DNA of 64,000 bases. Origin: Paramacrobiotus metropolitanus. Its lineage: Eukaryota; Tardigrada; Eutardigrada; Parachela; Macrobiotidae. Where the stretch lies: the NCBI RefSeq assembly GCF_019649055.1, contig NW_026570365.1, positions 186,001 to 250,000 of the forward strand, written 5' to 3'. The notes under the pieces were generated by a model. The model ran no database searches. It was not told where the DNA came from and was given only the letters and a program-made list of their open reading frames with translations. This document shows positions 1 to 13,500 of this stretch, piece by piece. How positions within the stretch are numbered: the first letter of the stretch is position 1; each line of letters opens with the position of its first letter. A program made the position numbers and the translations under genes.

Positions 1-1808
1 CCTTCGCACCAGAGGACGTCAAAAGCACGCTTTGCAAAACATATTTTTCGGAGGAGAAAGAGAAAGAATGGGTTCTTAATACTGATCGCTGATTGGCATC
101 GGGAAGAAACCTGCACTACATTGTTGACAATGAAAGCATGTACAAAACTTTCTCAATTTATTTCTAATGGGCGAAACCTGCGATACCTTCTTTCGGATGG
201 TAAATTTTCCGGCTGAAGATACATCTGTTCATTCTGTTGGACGGAAATATAAAAATTGTTTGAGAAGCCGTAGCGCAACACTAACGCTTTTGATATGTCC
301 AGATTGGAACTTACGGCGCTGCTGCAGTTTCAGCTTGTCCAGAGCGGGAAACTAAGCGATCCCAAACAGAATACCGTACTTGGCTGGAACTGCTGCACAT
401 GTCAGTAGATACAAATTGTGCTGGTCCAGTCGCCCTATGGATTTCTTTGTTTTTTTACAATTGAGCGACACCTTCCGAGGCACTGCAAAGGGTTTTCTGG
501 CAAAAACGTTTAGTTTTTTTAACGTTATTATCATTTCCACAACATCTACCGTTGCTTAATGTGCAGTGCTCTGGATTTTGTTTTGCTGCATATTTTAATG
601 CGTCATTGGCTGTTCTGAAAACTGCACGCGTTGAGGGTTTCTAATAAAATTTTGGCAGAAATCAGCAGACAGTGTATAGAATTCCAGCGATGCAGTACAA
701 GATGTTCCACACGGCTGTACATAATGTGACCAAATCCAAATTACATGTACAAAGCTGTCCAGTACGTAACATATGGCTGCTACACCGGATAACCAGTTGT
801 GTCGGTTTTGTAGAGCAGTCATCTAGGTACCAACGCCAGTTACACTACTTCCTGTATATCACTGATTCACTGAGCAGGATACAATGTGTATTATTTTAAC
901 AAAATTTTGGTTTTCTGGTAGTGTTGCCAGTTTTTTGTAAAAATCGCACCAAAATTAACAGAGAAAACTCAGTTTTACACAAGTGAATAAACCAAGTGAA
1001 CTGCATTAACAGCTATCTCAAAGAGGAATTTAGATGCACTTTTCGACAGAAGAAGCCGAACTATGTACAGTTAGGTATAAACGCTCGCACAAGACGCTGT
1101 GCCGCTTTCATATTCGGAAAGACAGTTTGCGGGTCAACCTGGCGCCTGGCTGTTTAACGTAAACCAGTTACCAAAATCAAAGGAGCTTTGCCAACCCAGG
1201 CGGTTGGCATATGCGAAGCAGACTGTTCGCGTGTGTTGGCTTATGCAATTATACATACTTGTATAGAAGTACAGTATATATATCCCACCCGAGCTTGACA
1301 ATCAAAGGACAATTCTAGACTGGGAAGAGCAACACTTTGTGGAATATCGTCTAATAACATGGAATATTTTCTGATAACACACTCAACACATGTCTTGAGC
1401 GTGCAGACTGACGTCCATGCTCACTTTTCTTGCCGAACCTTTTATCGATCCAGTTATCTACCTAGCCGGTGGACAGCTGTATATCCTGACTCCTGATCAC
1501 TGTACTACAGCAGTGTATCCCCGCATAATTCGTTTGTTACAGAAGCGTTTACATGTGTGGGTCTCTTGAAAGCGATGCTGTGTTTATTAGGAATTGAATT
1601 TTCCAGAGAATCGAATTTTCCAGATGCTGTGTTTATTATGAATCGAATTTTAAGTCTTCTCCAGAGGGTAAATTTCTCCAGTCCATTGTTGTTGTACGTA
1701 TATCGTTGTTACCAAGTTACCGGTATGAGGGCACAAACGCAGTTCCAGCCGAAAACTTTATCATAAATCTTTATAAAATTATTTGAATTAAATTAATCAG
1801 TTAAAGAC
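1..1808. other. Intergenic, no gene seen
   Basis: Only short ORFs without recognisable domains are present on either strand, and no exon-like runs flanked by good splice signals were noticed. The stretch lies downstream of the sorbitol dehydrogenase gene, whose stop codon is at 2121 on the minus strand. Confidence 0.4.
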
Positions 1809-1915
1809 TACTGTGTTGTCGAGTCAACTTGGCACCTTTTCGTACAGTGAGTTATGCGCTAAGCGGATACAACTCACTTTAAAAAAAGGTGCCAAGTTGA
1901 CTCGACAACACAGTA
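1809..1915. mobile_element. Miniature inverted-repeat element (MITE-like)
   Basis: A perfect 32-bp inverted repeat is formed by 1809-1840 and 1884-1915. The arms begin and end with TA (TACTGTG at the left, CACAGTA at the right), so the element could be a Tc1/mariner-type MITE inserted at a TA dinucleotide. A second inner stem, AGTGAGTT near 1846 and AACTCACT near 1870, continues the fold. There is no coding capacity. The class assignment is inference; the palindrome is directly visible. Confidence 0.6.
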
Positions 1916-2120
1916 TATCAAAGACTTATGGGGCGCAGGTTAAAGTGATACATAAATGCAGATCCATAATCGCAGATGGACATGAATCAAAGCGGGAAAA
2001 ACGAAATCAAGCGGAAAGTAATCAACCGTATCAATCCGTAATCGTATTATCTTTCGATTATGCCAAGAAGAACTAAATAAGCCCAACTGACTGCTGCCAG
2101 AGTGACGAACATGTGAACAT

Positions 2121-5100
2121 TCACTGCTGCCGACTGCAGTCGATGATGACCTTAATGCCGGCGCCGGTGCGGGCCGTCTCGAAGGCGTCCAGCGCCTGCT
2201 CCAGGGCGTAGCGGTGCGTCACCAAGGGCTTGGCGTCGACACGGCCGGAAGCCATCATTTCCAGCGCCATGGGATAGCTGCATAACGATAACATGGTCAA
2301 GACTGATCTAGTACGTATGATTAAGGTGCATGATCGCATTTGCTCACCAGTTGAGGAGGCGGAAAGAACCGCGAAGGTCCACTTCGCGGCACAGCGCATC
2401 CATCACCGGCAGCTTGTTCTCCATTGCGCCCATGCCCACCAGCACGACACAGCCGCCAGACTTGGTGGACTGCAATGAGAAAAATTTAATTCACAGACCG
2501 GCTGGGATGATAGTCATTAACGAAATTTCAAAAAAATCGAATACATGAGACAAACGACGCTGGAGATAAAAGTCATCGACAGCCAAATAACGATACCTTG
2601 ACTGTCGGCAAGGTTATCAATAGAAGTACGCTTACCAGAAAATTTTTAACATAAAATTATTAATATGAAATTTACTTGATATTAATTTTTCAATAATATT
2701 ATATTAACATTTTTTTAACAATTTTCTACAATTTGTAAGTAATTTTTATAACTGTTTAAAAATTTAAGAAACCGTTAACATAGTTTAAAAATATAATTTT
2801 TAATATATGTATCGCAGAAATCGCTGAAGCGTATTTTCTCCCTACGTAAATAGCCGCCGCCTGGCTGGTTTCGAAGCCGCTGCACTCGATAGTGCAGTCC
2901 GCGTGACGACCAAGCGCTTCCTCCACCAGTGCCGCGACGGCTTTGGCATTTTTGCCCGCCACATTGATTGTATGGTCAGCGCCCAATTCTTTAGCGAACT
3001 TCAGCCGATCTTCCACCACATCTGGAAATAAATGGCAATTAAATGCCGTTAATCGAATTGTAAAAAATTCTTTTTATTTACCGGTAATGACGATCTTCGA
3101 AGCGCCCATCGCGCGTGCGGCCAGCACGTTCACCAGGCCGATGGGACCTGCAAAATCAGTTTGTCCATGCAGCGTATCTTAATAGTTAATAAGATATACT
3201 TCTATCTGCGAAGTAATTCGATCGAAGCTGCAATCAGAATACATGGGAAAGCAAATGCGCAAAAAAGTGGAGAGAGAAACAATATTCCTATGCATAATAT
3301 TAGTACAAATATTATGCATAAGAGTATTTTTATGCACAATATCATTATTTTGCATATTATGTGGAGAGAGAAATATTATTATTATTATGAAATATATTAA
3401 TGTGCATAAATCAACGGGCAAAGAATCTTCAAAAATCTTGTTCGTTAAAATTTCGTAATCACTAAATTAAACGCTCAGTAAGAAGGTGTCAGTTACCTGC
3501 TCCACAAACGAGAACTTTGTGACCGATTTCGATTCCTGCTCGGCGACACGAGTGAACAGCGATGGCTAGCGGTTCACACAAGGCGCCTTCTTCCAGAGAC
3601 ACATTATCCGGAAGTCTACAGCACGGAAACAGTAATCGTTAACGGCGATACAAGCACCACCAGTACAGTGAGCGCGTTCAGCGGAAATGCAGATAGGCAT
3701 TAATTGACCAGTACGCACTTGTAGCAGAAACTGGCGTCATGGACGTAGTAGCGCGTGAGGGTGCCGTGGAAGGGCGGTTGCGCGCAGAACTTGACGTGCG
3801 GGCACAAATTGTAGCGGCCCTCCTTGCTGTACTCACACCGTCCGCAGGGGACGCCCGGCTCGATGGCCACACGGTCGCCTGCAGTTTAACGATAACGGGG
3901 CTGAACTCTGACGTATAAATTTAAATATCCACTTCATACCATACCAGCAAAGAATGCGATCCGACTAGCAATGATCTGTCAACTATGCAGAATAGCTACT
4001 CGAGTTGGCCTTACTGGCAAATGCATTCTCGAACATTTTCAGAAACAGGTCAAGTACCAACTCCTATGGCGCAGAGTATTATTCTGGGACAAGGACATTC
4101 TCTCATGGAAAATGTATTCATTTAGGCATACTGCCGACGCAACACATTATATCGAAATCAAGCAAAGCATTTTTGCGCTGCATTTTATGGTATTTTAATT
4201 TGTCTAAAATTATACTTTATTTCTACTGTATTCTATTGTTATGCTTTAAAATTCACCACCCTGAGGGAATGGCCAGTTGGCCACAACTAATTCAAACTCT
4301 GCTAACATCAAAATGCAACTGGGCACATATAGTTTAATAAGAAAAAAAATTCTTTAACAAAATTAGGAAAATATCTTGTATGAAGGTGCAACAGTTACCC
4401 CAACGAAAATTCCATAGTTTTACTAAACCAGCGTAGAAATTAAATATAAGAGGAGATCACGGTATAAACTATATAACGTTCCCTGTGGAAACAAGCTTTA
4501 CACAATTACGCAATCTATTATTGCAATCTGTTGTATATTTTTAAATAAATTAATATTCCCCGCTTTGAAATTTTTTCAAATCTTTTTCGGAAAGTCATCA
4601 CAACAACAAGATAGCGTGAACGAATCTACAAAACAGCTGCGTCTCACCTATTTTCAGGCTGGTAACGCCTTCGCCGACGGCGGAAACAATGCCACTGGCT
4701 TCGTGTCCCAGGACGACAGGCGCTGCAATTCGAGTGAAAAGTTCAGCACAGTAGCATGAAACAGCAGCACACAAATCCGGAATGTGGGTAAAACGATCCT
4801 TCCTGATTGTACAGTATCCCCAAACATTTGGGCCATACCTTTGAGTAAATAATCTCCCATGTGTCCGCTTTGCCTGCAAAATTTAACCATGAGCTGCTAA
4901 AGCAATTAATTTGCAGTTAGGGTACGAGTATTCCGACAAAAACGTTTTCGAACTATAAAGTATGGATGCCACGAGCCTAAATTATGCGCTTCTCGATCAG
5001 TGATTACTGATAACAGATTTTAAATTGAAATAAATAATTTTGTATTCAGTAAATCAATTTTAAATTATTTAGAAATCAATCATAGATTTGATAATTTGAT

Positions 5101-6727
5101 TAACCCAACTTAACGATTTATTTTAACCAGTTTTTAATTTTTTTAAGAGAAAAAGTTTTGTACTTAATTAAAAACTGGTGAAAAAAGTCGAAGCAGTTTT
5201 GGCCAGGATTGCGTACTGGGTAATTCGCAAATGGACGTCCTAGCGCCGCCAGTTAATCACTCAAAAATTATTTAAAAAATATCCTAGAGGCAGTAATTTC
5301 TTCCTATTCAGGCGGAATCCCCAGAAACTTGTTTCCTGTTCGCCTGCGCAAACCCACAGTTTAAACAGATCTCTGAAGATTCTCAAAACTAGGAATTTTA
5401 ACCGTTTCCGGTTCGTGATCAACTGGCCGCCTCCTGGTGTGGCAGCCTGCGAAAAATTCTGCTGCGCAAATTTCTACGATGTCATTATGTTTGCTCAGAC
5501 TCTACCAAGGAAAACACAACTCTTTCTCTATGAATTTTTGAAAAAAAAAACGAAAAACAAGGTGCAGGAACACATACATATGACGTGTGTCCTGTGTACC
5601 ACACGATGCTAAGCCAAACTGCGCGAACCCATTGATTTCGCCTGCGTGCAGCACAAGAAAAACCCGTCTAAATATATCCAGCAGTAATAAATACACCTCT
5701 GTACAGAATTTTCGATTGCTCCATTTTTTATATTATGTTTTATATTTTCTAACAGTTTTATATCCCTCACTTTAAAGTCCTTTTAAATAATTTTCAGAAA
5801 TCATTAGGTATTTTTAGGATAGTTTCGTGTTGCAGTGGCTGTCATATTTAAATTGCTAACATTTCGAAAATCGAATTGTTTTTTCAGATTTTTTTGCCTT
5901 GCTTCGAAATCGCACCATTTCAAGTTTCAACCACAAACAAGGTTTCCAGAATTTAAAATAGTGTGAATCCAGATATTCAGTTTTTTTTATTTGTATTTAA
6001 ATAAATTCCCCTGAAGAAACTAAACAAATTCAGTGCCAACAGACTAAATTGCCAAATAACGAAATCATGGCTGAAAAAAAAATAACGTGCAATAAATACT
6101 TTATTTAGCTGCTTGTTGGACCCAAAAATTATTCGGGATTCTTAAACTGCACAATTATTCTTTTTATTTGGTCTCATTTCGAAGGTGTGCTGAATTTCAA
6201 CCTTAAACTGAGGTTTTTATAAAGAGAAAACCAGCGTACCAGAAATGAACGTCCGTGCCGCAGATTCCGACTTTTTGAACAGCGATCTGCACTTCTGCAA
6301 TACACGAAGAAATACATCAATACCAATCTCAGGGCTGTCTTATAATTTGTGTAAAAATAATAAATGGATTAATGAATAATGAATTAATGAACAATTTCTC
6401 CAAATTCCAGCAGTAATTGTTGGACAAATAAATCCGCCGCCCGTTTCTTCGCTCGCAAATACGACTATTAAATGATTATTTTAATTTAATTTATCTAATT
6501 TAAATACGCCATTGTTTTCCTGGTGATGCAGACGACAACTTACCATTGGGGCCTGGTTGGGGGATCGGCATCTCCTCCTGCAATCACATGACACTGTAGA
6601 GTGGACCCAGGACCCAGATTTCCTTCAGATTTGTTACGGATACGGATACTCAGTTACTCACCAGACGCAGATTCTTCACGGACTGCAGCACTGCTGACAG
6701 ATTGGTATCGCGCGGCGCAGAAGACAT
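2121..6727 (-). CDS. SORD: Sorbitol dehydrogenase (L-iditol 2-dehydrogenase), 11 exons
   Basis: This zinc enzyme of the medium-chain dehydrogenase family oxidises sorbitol to fructose with NAD+ in the cytosolic polyol pathway. Minus-strand exons, in order: 6662-6727, 6544-6577, 6240-6294, 4839-4873, 4648-4722, 3719-3878, 3497-3615, 3082-3147, 2846-3021, 2348-2469, 2121-2277. All introns are GT-AG, the phases join cleanly, and the total is 1065 nt, or 354 residues, close to the usual length of about 355. Catalytic zinc residues are visible: Cys45 (GICGTDVH), His70-Glu71 (LGHE) and Glu156 (CEPL). The nucleotide-binding motif GAGPIG is at 180-185, followed by Asp204, which fits NAD specificity. 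The second (structural) zinc lobe has Cys100, Cys103 and Cys114, but Ser106 replaces one cysteine. The start ATG at 6727 is the first codon of the upstream exon. Several exons are tiny (34-35 nt). Confidence 0.93.
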
Positions 6728-8229
6728 TGTCGACGATGATCAGCACTGCGGCACAGACAACCAAATGACACCAAGGAATTTGGTGTGCGAGATTAGGCGC
6801 AGAAGTCAGAACCGAAACTTCAGCGATTCCAACATTCGATGCAAAATTATCAAACCAGCTCCGCTGCTATCGCAAAAACGTGATTTTTAATAATTTTGAG
6901 ACGGCACTCATCGCTGAAGGCAAACCGTACGACAATGAGCCATAACTGATAACCTGCTATAAATCTGAATGCGCTTCTCCGTGCAACGCGGAGAAATGAA
7001 TTTTGCAGCAAGATTTAAAATCAATACAGTACGATCCACGAGTCACGGTGAGTGTATGCATGCATTCTGTAGAGGGGCGGCGCTAGCCCAGACACACTCA
7101 TTTACGATTCTGGCCAGGATGACGCCCTGTGGCGGTTGGAGCCGTACGCCTAAGCTACACTGGGAAGTCATCGTAGGCCCATAACAACAAGTGCTTATTC
7201 CTACACTTTTTAAACAGTGCGCGTTCGCAAACTATGCTGTTTGTTAATTATGCAGTTAAACGAAAATTTACAGAAAACCATCCTCTGCAAATAAGGCGAC
7301 AAATGTGTTATAAAAATGTTTACATTATCCTTAAATTAAGCGCCAGTGCTATGGCCACGGTATCGCACTACCGCCCATACGACAGCACGCAAACAGAAAC
7401 AGAGCGAATGCGTAAACCTCCTGTTGGCGCACTGAAAAATCCCTGTCTGTTAGTGACGTCAAAATGACACAATGCCAGTCTGCAATCCCAGCCTGAATCC
7501 CGAACTGGCTTTCCGAGTGTTCCTACATCCTAGAACAGAAAATCAAGTGTAGCAGATGCGAGTAAGGACCTTACTCGCATCTGTGTAGCACTAGCGCCAA
7601 CAGCGACTACCATCAGTACCACTATCATGTGCTGTAAAAAGCAATTAAAAATAGTCATGTAACTCATGTGCTGTAAAAAGCAATTAAAAATTAATAGTCA
7701 TGTAACATTTGTGGCCACTTGCAAGTGGCGGCTGGCAACGTGCGCAGCAACAGGAAACAGAACAAGTGACTTCCGGACACGCGTCGGTTTTCACGAACTG
7801 CCGTCCATTCGCGGTTGCCCTGTCGCCTACGCATTTAACAGGGTTATAACTTATATGGATTTAATCGTAAATACAACTATTTATACAAGGTGTCCACTGT
7901 ACAGTCCACGCTGAGTTGTCACCAAAACAAACAACAATCTTGTAGATTTCCAGATCAGATCAAAAACATTTAGTTAATGTTTTTATGGTTACTATTGTTT
8001 TTCTGCATCGTTGGAGCCATGGAGTGCCAAGAGATGAGCGTGTCTTTAACAGCAGCAACCGAAATACAGTCGAAAATCGCTTTTTTTGACAGGTGCTTTG
8101 TTAGCTTTTTCTTCCAGCCGTGGATAATCGACATCAAATCTGAAATGCGAACAGTGAGGTGTCCTTCCGTATCCTTAGGTCGTGTCGCCGCAGGGATTTC
8201 AAATAACCTCCGTTAGCATTGCATCACTC
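6728..8229. other. Intergenic, upstream of sorbitol dehydrogenase
   Basis: This holds the presumed promoter side of the minus-strand dehydrogenase gene. Apart from the palindrome and direct repeat near 7.55-7.71 kb, I see no gene. Confidence 0.35.
7553..7583. repeat. Perfect palindrome, 15-bp arms
   Basis: The arms 7553-7567 and 7569-7583 are exact reverse complements (CAGATGCGAGTAAGG and its complement) around a single A. A tandem direct repeat of about 40 bp follows: copies at 7625-7663 and 7664-7706 both begin TCATGTGCTG and end CATGTAAC. No coding function is apparent. Confidence 0.6.
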
Positions 8230-8682
8230 ATGCCTCGCACCGTCCATTACGGGTTGCCATTATCCACAGACCCCTTTCTACAACTGACCACAGATACACA
8301 ACGCATTCACATCGCAACCCCCGTGGATACGATCCGGGACCTCCGTTTGAACGATGCCAAAACCCGCAGTGTATCTGTCTCGACGAGCACCGGGAATAAT
8401 TTCCCGTATCCCCTGCAGTGGCTGGCACTGGCTGCCGCCCGTCGCCCTGCATCAGTTATTACTTACATCTGTACTCGTTGTTTCCCTACTAATCCCTACG
8501 AGTACCCGCTTAATGTGCTTCCGCAGAATGTTTTCCGTGGATGTCGGATACAGTGTTACGGAACTTACGGGGGTCGCGCAATCGGCGCAATACCTTACAG
8601 TTTGTATGATTTGGCCCAGATCCAGCGGAACCTGGCACATTGCTTCTCTTATTATGGCTTTCTCTTAATGTCTGTCCGCTGA
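8230..8682 (+). CDS. Possible hypothetical protein, 150 residues
   Basis: This is the longest open frame between the two metabolic genes. It runs from an ATG at 8230 to a stop at 8680-8682 and encodes 150 residues with five cysteines and no domain I recognise. There is no signal peptide or membrane segment. The frame is open upstream to a GTG at 8182, so it could be an exon of a longer gene or simply a chance ORF. No splice pattern or conservation evidence supports it, and I consider chance at least as likely. Confidence 0.2.
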   Translation: MPRTVHYGLPLSTDPFLQLTTDTQRIHIATPVDTIRDLRLNDAKTRSVSVSTSTGNNFPYPLQWLALAAARRPASVITYICTRCFPTNPYEYPLNVLPQNVFRGCRIQCYGTYGGRAIGAIPYSLYDLAQIQRNLAHCFSYYGFLLMSVR

Positions 8683-9027
8683 GAAGTGGAGGTGAAAAAA
8701 CTGAAAGCTGCTAACCAAACTAACAGAAAAGTTAATATAATTTTGTCGAGATCAAATCTCCAGCGTTCTAACAGCTTGTGTAATCACACGGCAAACGCGG
8801 TCTGATCAAGCCACATCCGGCAGTAGATGGCGCAAGCCAAAAACCCTCATACACACCACAAGTGACCACACATTAAAACATATGAGGCTATATGAGCACG
8901 TCGAAAATTAAAAAAGTCGGAACTGCACACGTATAAGCAAAAATTCTCTTATATACACAAAATCGCTTCTCGCCGAGAAACAAAAATGGAAATATACTGT
9001 AATTTTCACTCGCTTATGTTACGGCAT

Positions 9028-10523
9028 CTATGTACTGTGTAAGTACATTCTGACAACCTCCAACAAATTTTCCATCACAGCATCGGGCCGTCTCTCTCCG
9101 TGCTCCTCGTCGCCCGTGCGGTACTTGCCCGTCTTCACCAGCACTCCCCTCATGCCGACCCTCTGCGCCCCGTTGACATCATTCCGCACATCGTCCCCCA
9201 CCATCACCACCGCGTCCGCCTCCAGCCCGAGACTGTCCAGGGCCATCTGGAAGAAGCGCGGATCGGGTTTACCGCAGCATTCCGCCTGGATACCGCAGGC
9301 GTACTCCAGAGCTTTACAGTAGGCGCCCACGTCCATCTTCAGACCGTCGGTCTCCTTGTAGTAGCGACCGCAGCCCATGGAAAGCAGGACAGGCTTCGGA
9401 AGGTTCATGAGGATGGAGAAGGCGCGGTTGACGTTTTCATAGGAGAAGTCGTCCTGTGCGTCGCCAAGTACCACGCAATTGGGGTTTGTGGTCTTCAGGC
9501 CGGCAAATTCCTGGAGGACCGTGTCTTTGACCAGGAGGAACGGGCGCAGACCGCGCTCCCGCACGATCTATGGAGGAAACATCTTTACAATAATTATAGA
9601 GTCTATAATTATTATATTATAGAGTACAATATACTTAACCAACTTCTAGCACAACGGCATACTATGGCACAATAAACTGAATATTCATTTCTGATTTCAG
9701 TGCTTTCAAAAACTTTTTGCAACGTAATTTCGCATCTTTTTCGTGAGCTCGTTTTTTCATTATGCAGTCAGAACTAGCTATGCATTCAAGTGATGCAACG
9801 CAATGAAAGAACTGTTATTAAGACTCAAGAAGCCTGGATGAATAGTCTGTCTGCCGTCGACTGCCGATCGACACACATACCACCTATTTTCTGTTAAACG
9901 GTCGCGGAGTTTACTAATTCAGTTTTTTTCAATATTGCTAGCTCACACAGCGGACCTGTATAATTATATATGCAATATATTTTCAATATATTTTTATATA
10001 TTATATATGATGCAATATATTTTCGTAATACCATATTATTACGAACATATTTTCGTAATAATAACAATAATTATAAATCAAAATAATTATAATTATAACA
10101 ATTTGAAAAGGTAGAACGGTTCAGGAGAGAACGAATTTCAGCGTACTACAAGTCACGAAACAAAGTCTACCCTAGCAACAAAGACTTGGTTGTCTTAGTT
10201 TGTTTCGTCTTTGTTACAAAGTCAATGCGGAGCCAAACAGCTGAGATACCAGTACCTGGAGCTACCTTGACAACTTGTGGTGCAGGTGCGATGATCTCCT
10301 GCGCATCGATCTGCAAGCCCAGTGTACTGAGGACCATGGCTAAGAACTGGCGGTCGGAGGTGCTTTCATTGGTGACAAAACGAAAGGGAACATGATGCTG
10401 CCGCAGCAGCTGCAGGGCTTCACAGGATCCGGGAATGGCCGTTCCTGTCAAGCCATAACTATCGTACAGCACCCCAGTCATATCCAAGAGAAAACCCTTA
10501 GCTTCCAGCCATCTCTCAGGCAT
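9028..10523 (-). CDS. LHPP: LHPP-type phosphatase (phospholysine phosphohistidine inorganic pyrophosphate phosphatase), 2 exons
   Basis: This is a HAD-superfamily phosphatase of the LHPP group, which hydrolyses inorganic pyrophosphate and N-phosphorylated amino acids such as phosphohistidine. Exon 1 is 10266-10523 (ATG at 10523) and exon 2 is 9028-9567. The donor reads AAG then GTAGCT and the acceptor is ATAG before ATCGTG; both junctions are phase 0 and give 265 residues, against about 270 in vertebrate LHPP. HAD motif I is visible near residues 14-21 (DMTGVLYD, nucleophile Asp14). As I recall for the vertebrate enzyme, a small hydroxyl residue (here Thr16) replaces the second Asp. Also visible are FVTNES (motif II region), CGKPDP (motif III lysine) and MVGDDVRNDV (motif IV acids). 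The TNPNCVVLGDA and GRYYKETDGL segments are typical of the group. A long antisense ORF (9100-9675) is a shadow of exon 2. Confidence 0.92.
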
Positions 10524-13500
10524 ATCAGTTAATAGCTATCGATACAGGTATACGTAGAACTGATAGAAAAATATTTTCTCTGCACCACATCCACATTCAC
10601 AGCCGCTACCAGGATTACTCAATTAAGTAAAAAAGTTTATTTAATTTCTGACCGCTTTTATCACGAAACGCCAGCATGTACGTATAACTAGCTCGTATGG
10701 ATATTAACGTGCATTTAAACGAGCTGATGTGCAGCACGCGTATCGACGTTAGGTCATACTGCCAACGGGTGTCACACAACCGGAAATGGTTTTATACGTA
10801 CTGTACTAACATAAGTACAGTATAAAACCATTTCCGGTTCCACATGGTACAGACTGTACATTAAGTACTACATTGTTCTATGTTGACTGCGAATTTGGCA
10901 GTTTCACTGGTTTGTCACTTTGTATAGTATACTGTCGCATTACTGTTTTTGAGTCTACACCGACTATCGTTTGAACACCTTAATTAACATGCAGTCTGAC
11001 GCAATGAAGGTTTCGTGTTTCCTCCTTTGCATCCAACTTTGTCCTATCATTTCGAAACTTTTAAGTTGAAATCAGAAACTCTGCAGTCAAGCGCGTTTAC
11101 TGCTGCATGCGCGTTGAGTAAACTTCGCTTCAGTTCATCCAGGTCTTGTGCCCAAATCAGAACCAGAAGCTCTGTTCCTTAAACTTCCGAGTCATATTTA
11201 TCGTCAGAAGGCTATTGGACTAGTCCACCCTGCTGCAAAAACAAAAACGGAAGGTCTACCTCAGAAAAGGCACACGGCGTCACGTGTACTAACCAGGGCC
11301 CCGTCACCGGCTACAATTTCAGAAAAACTTGATCTTTTGCAGAAAGATAGAGGAACACTGGAATAAGCAAAAGAATTATTTTCAGCTGTGATGAATGGGC
11401 GTGATCAGAACAAAATTTGAAACTAAATTTCACAATGTGCTGACTGTGCAGTCTATGGGAACTATCGCTTATGCTGAATGCAGTATTATCCCGCTAATGC
11501 CGAACAGTCTGTACGAGGTCAGTTTAACTTTAAATACTCGTTCACCGTTTTTGGAGACGATACAGTTAACACTTACGTTTTTCAGCAGAAATTATATGTG
11601 ATTTGTGTTAACAATTTTTCCGTTGGCTGCACACAGATGCAGACTTAACACTATGAAAAGAAGAAGACTAATCTTTGCATAGGAATAGTGTTAACGGCTT
11701 GTTTTTGGTTTTTCTATGGAGATTCGTAACCAAAACGTTACACGCCTTTGATTCGCCCATTTTAGGGGAGTGGTTTAGTATTTTCCGGAGGCAAAACCCT
11801 GCAGAGTGCAGTGAGTTATGCATACACAAAGATACTGTATACGTTATAATACAAAGACTGTAAGTATATACGGCTTGCTTATGAACGGTTAATACCTTAT
11901 AAGAGGATAGCTTAGCATTGCAGGCAGTGTAACTGTGCAGCCATCCACAGTTGTTGGTTTATTTTACTTAAGTAAGCCGCTGACCGCTGGTTGTGTTCCA
12001 GACTATATCAACTTGAACGCTAGCTTTGAGCGCTGTCGACTCATTCAATTTTGCTGTATCTCCCAAGCATGGACTTTGTATGGATATTAGCAATTACATT
12101 AAACGCAAAATCCTTATATGCATGCACAAAGATACAGGATCAGAAATTCCTCAAATTTTCTAGAAAAGGCCTTTTGGATTGGAAACCTGAAAAAGGCAAA
12201 ATTCTAATTACCGGTTCTCGAGCACCAGAGAAACTTCAGGCGCCTGCTATGGAGTACAACGTACAAATGTTGCATTCTTATCACTTGTTCAAAGTGAACT
12301 TCTAATGTTTCGTAAGCGTGATTCCGCATATATGGATATTTTTTGACAGCGACAAAAGTCATCACAGAAAACAGCTTGTTTTCCTAAATTTTTGAAGTTG
12401 GTTTGATTTAAACAATAACTGATCGAGATGCAAGAGTTGGAGTTATCTTGCAAGTCCGAAGAAAACAACCAGCCGTCTAAAACTGCATTAAACCGTCGCC
12501 TGTTTGCTTCTTTGCAGTTGCATCAGTTACAGTGCGGCTGTTAACAGGTTTTTTTTTTAAATATCAAATTTTTCAGTTTGGTTCAATCCACGCACACTTA
12601 GGAGGCTAATTTTAGGAAGCAAATGGGTTCTAGAATGAGCACGTTCTAATTCCAGCAGCGCGCTGCTGGAATGAAAATCTTCAAAAATTCGTAACTACGT
12701 TATTTCCGTGCTAAATTTATTGTATGCGCTTAAAAATTTAAAATAATGCATACAATTAGGCAGAATAACTGATTTTCTAGTTTTGTTTCGAGTTTTGGCA
12801 CTGAGAGCATACGTGCTTAGCATAGCCGCCTATTTAAAATCTCGAATGAGTCTTCCATAGACAGGTATATTATTATCAAAGGCTCATAGTGAATAACCCG
12901 AAAATAAAAACGAAAGATCAGTTGTCTTGCCTAAGGGTATGCGTTATTTTGTATTTTTTAAACTAATACAAAAGAATTTAACACGATAATTAACAAACTA
13001 ACGAATTTTTGAAGATTTTGTTTCCAGCAGCGTGCTGCATTGGCCACCGCACGCGTACTTCAGCTACGTTGCTGCTAGACAGCTGGCAAAACTTCGCCAG
13101 CATTATGGCAAACAAAATCAACAATAAGTTCAAGAAAAAATAATGGACCGCTCTGTAAATAATATGCTCTCGTCGTACATTGTATAGTATTTAACCATCC
13201 TCCAAACTTGTTTCAATCAGGTGCGTGCCGCAATTTAGTTAAAGACTCCCGTACACCGTTCAGGAGCAAGCCTTATACAGACTATAGAAAGTCTCATGTA
13301 TTCAGCCGACGGAACTATTTCCGCGAGGAAATGCCACGAAGTGTTTTTCAGCTGTTACGAGATCGAAAAGTTGCAACGCGCGCACCGATCTCTCTCGGCA
13401 GAAACAAGCTGAAGCGCGGACTGCGTACGTACCATTGGCAAACCCGTTTCACAAGCAGCTGCATTGTTAAATTTATGTATGCTTAAGTATTTAAGAAATG

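Noticed and set aside
4598-4890. Two overlapping minus-strand ORFs as separate genes
   Set aside because: They are exons 4 and 5 of the sorbitol dehydrogenase gene read through introns.
9100-9675. 191-codon plus-strand ORF
   Set aside because: Exactly antisense to LHPP exon 2, which has clear family motifs.
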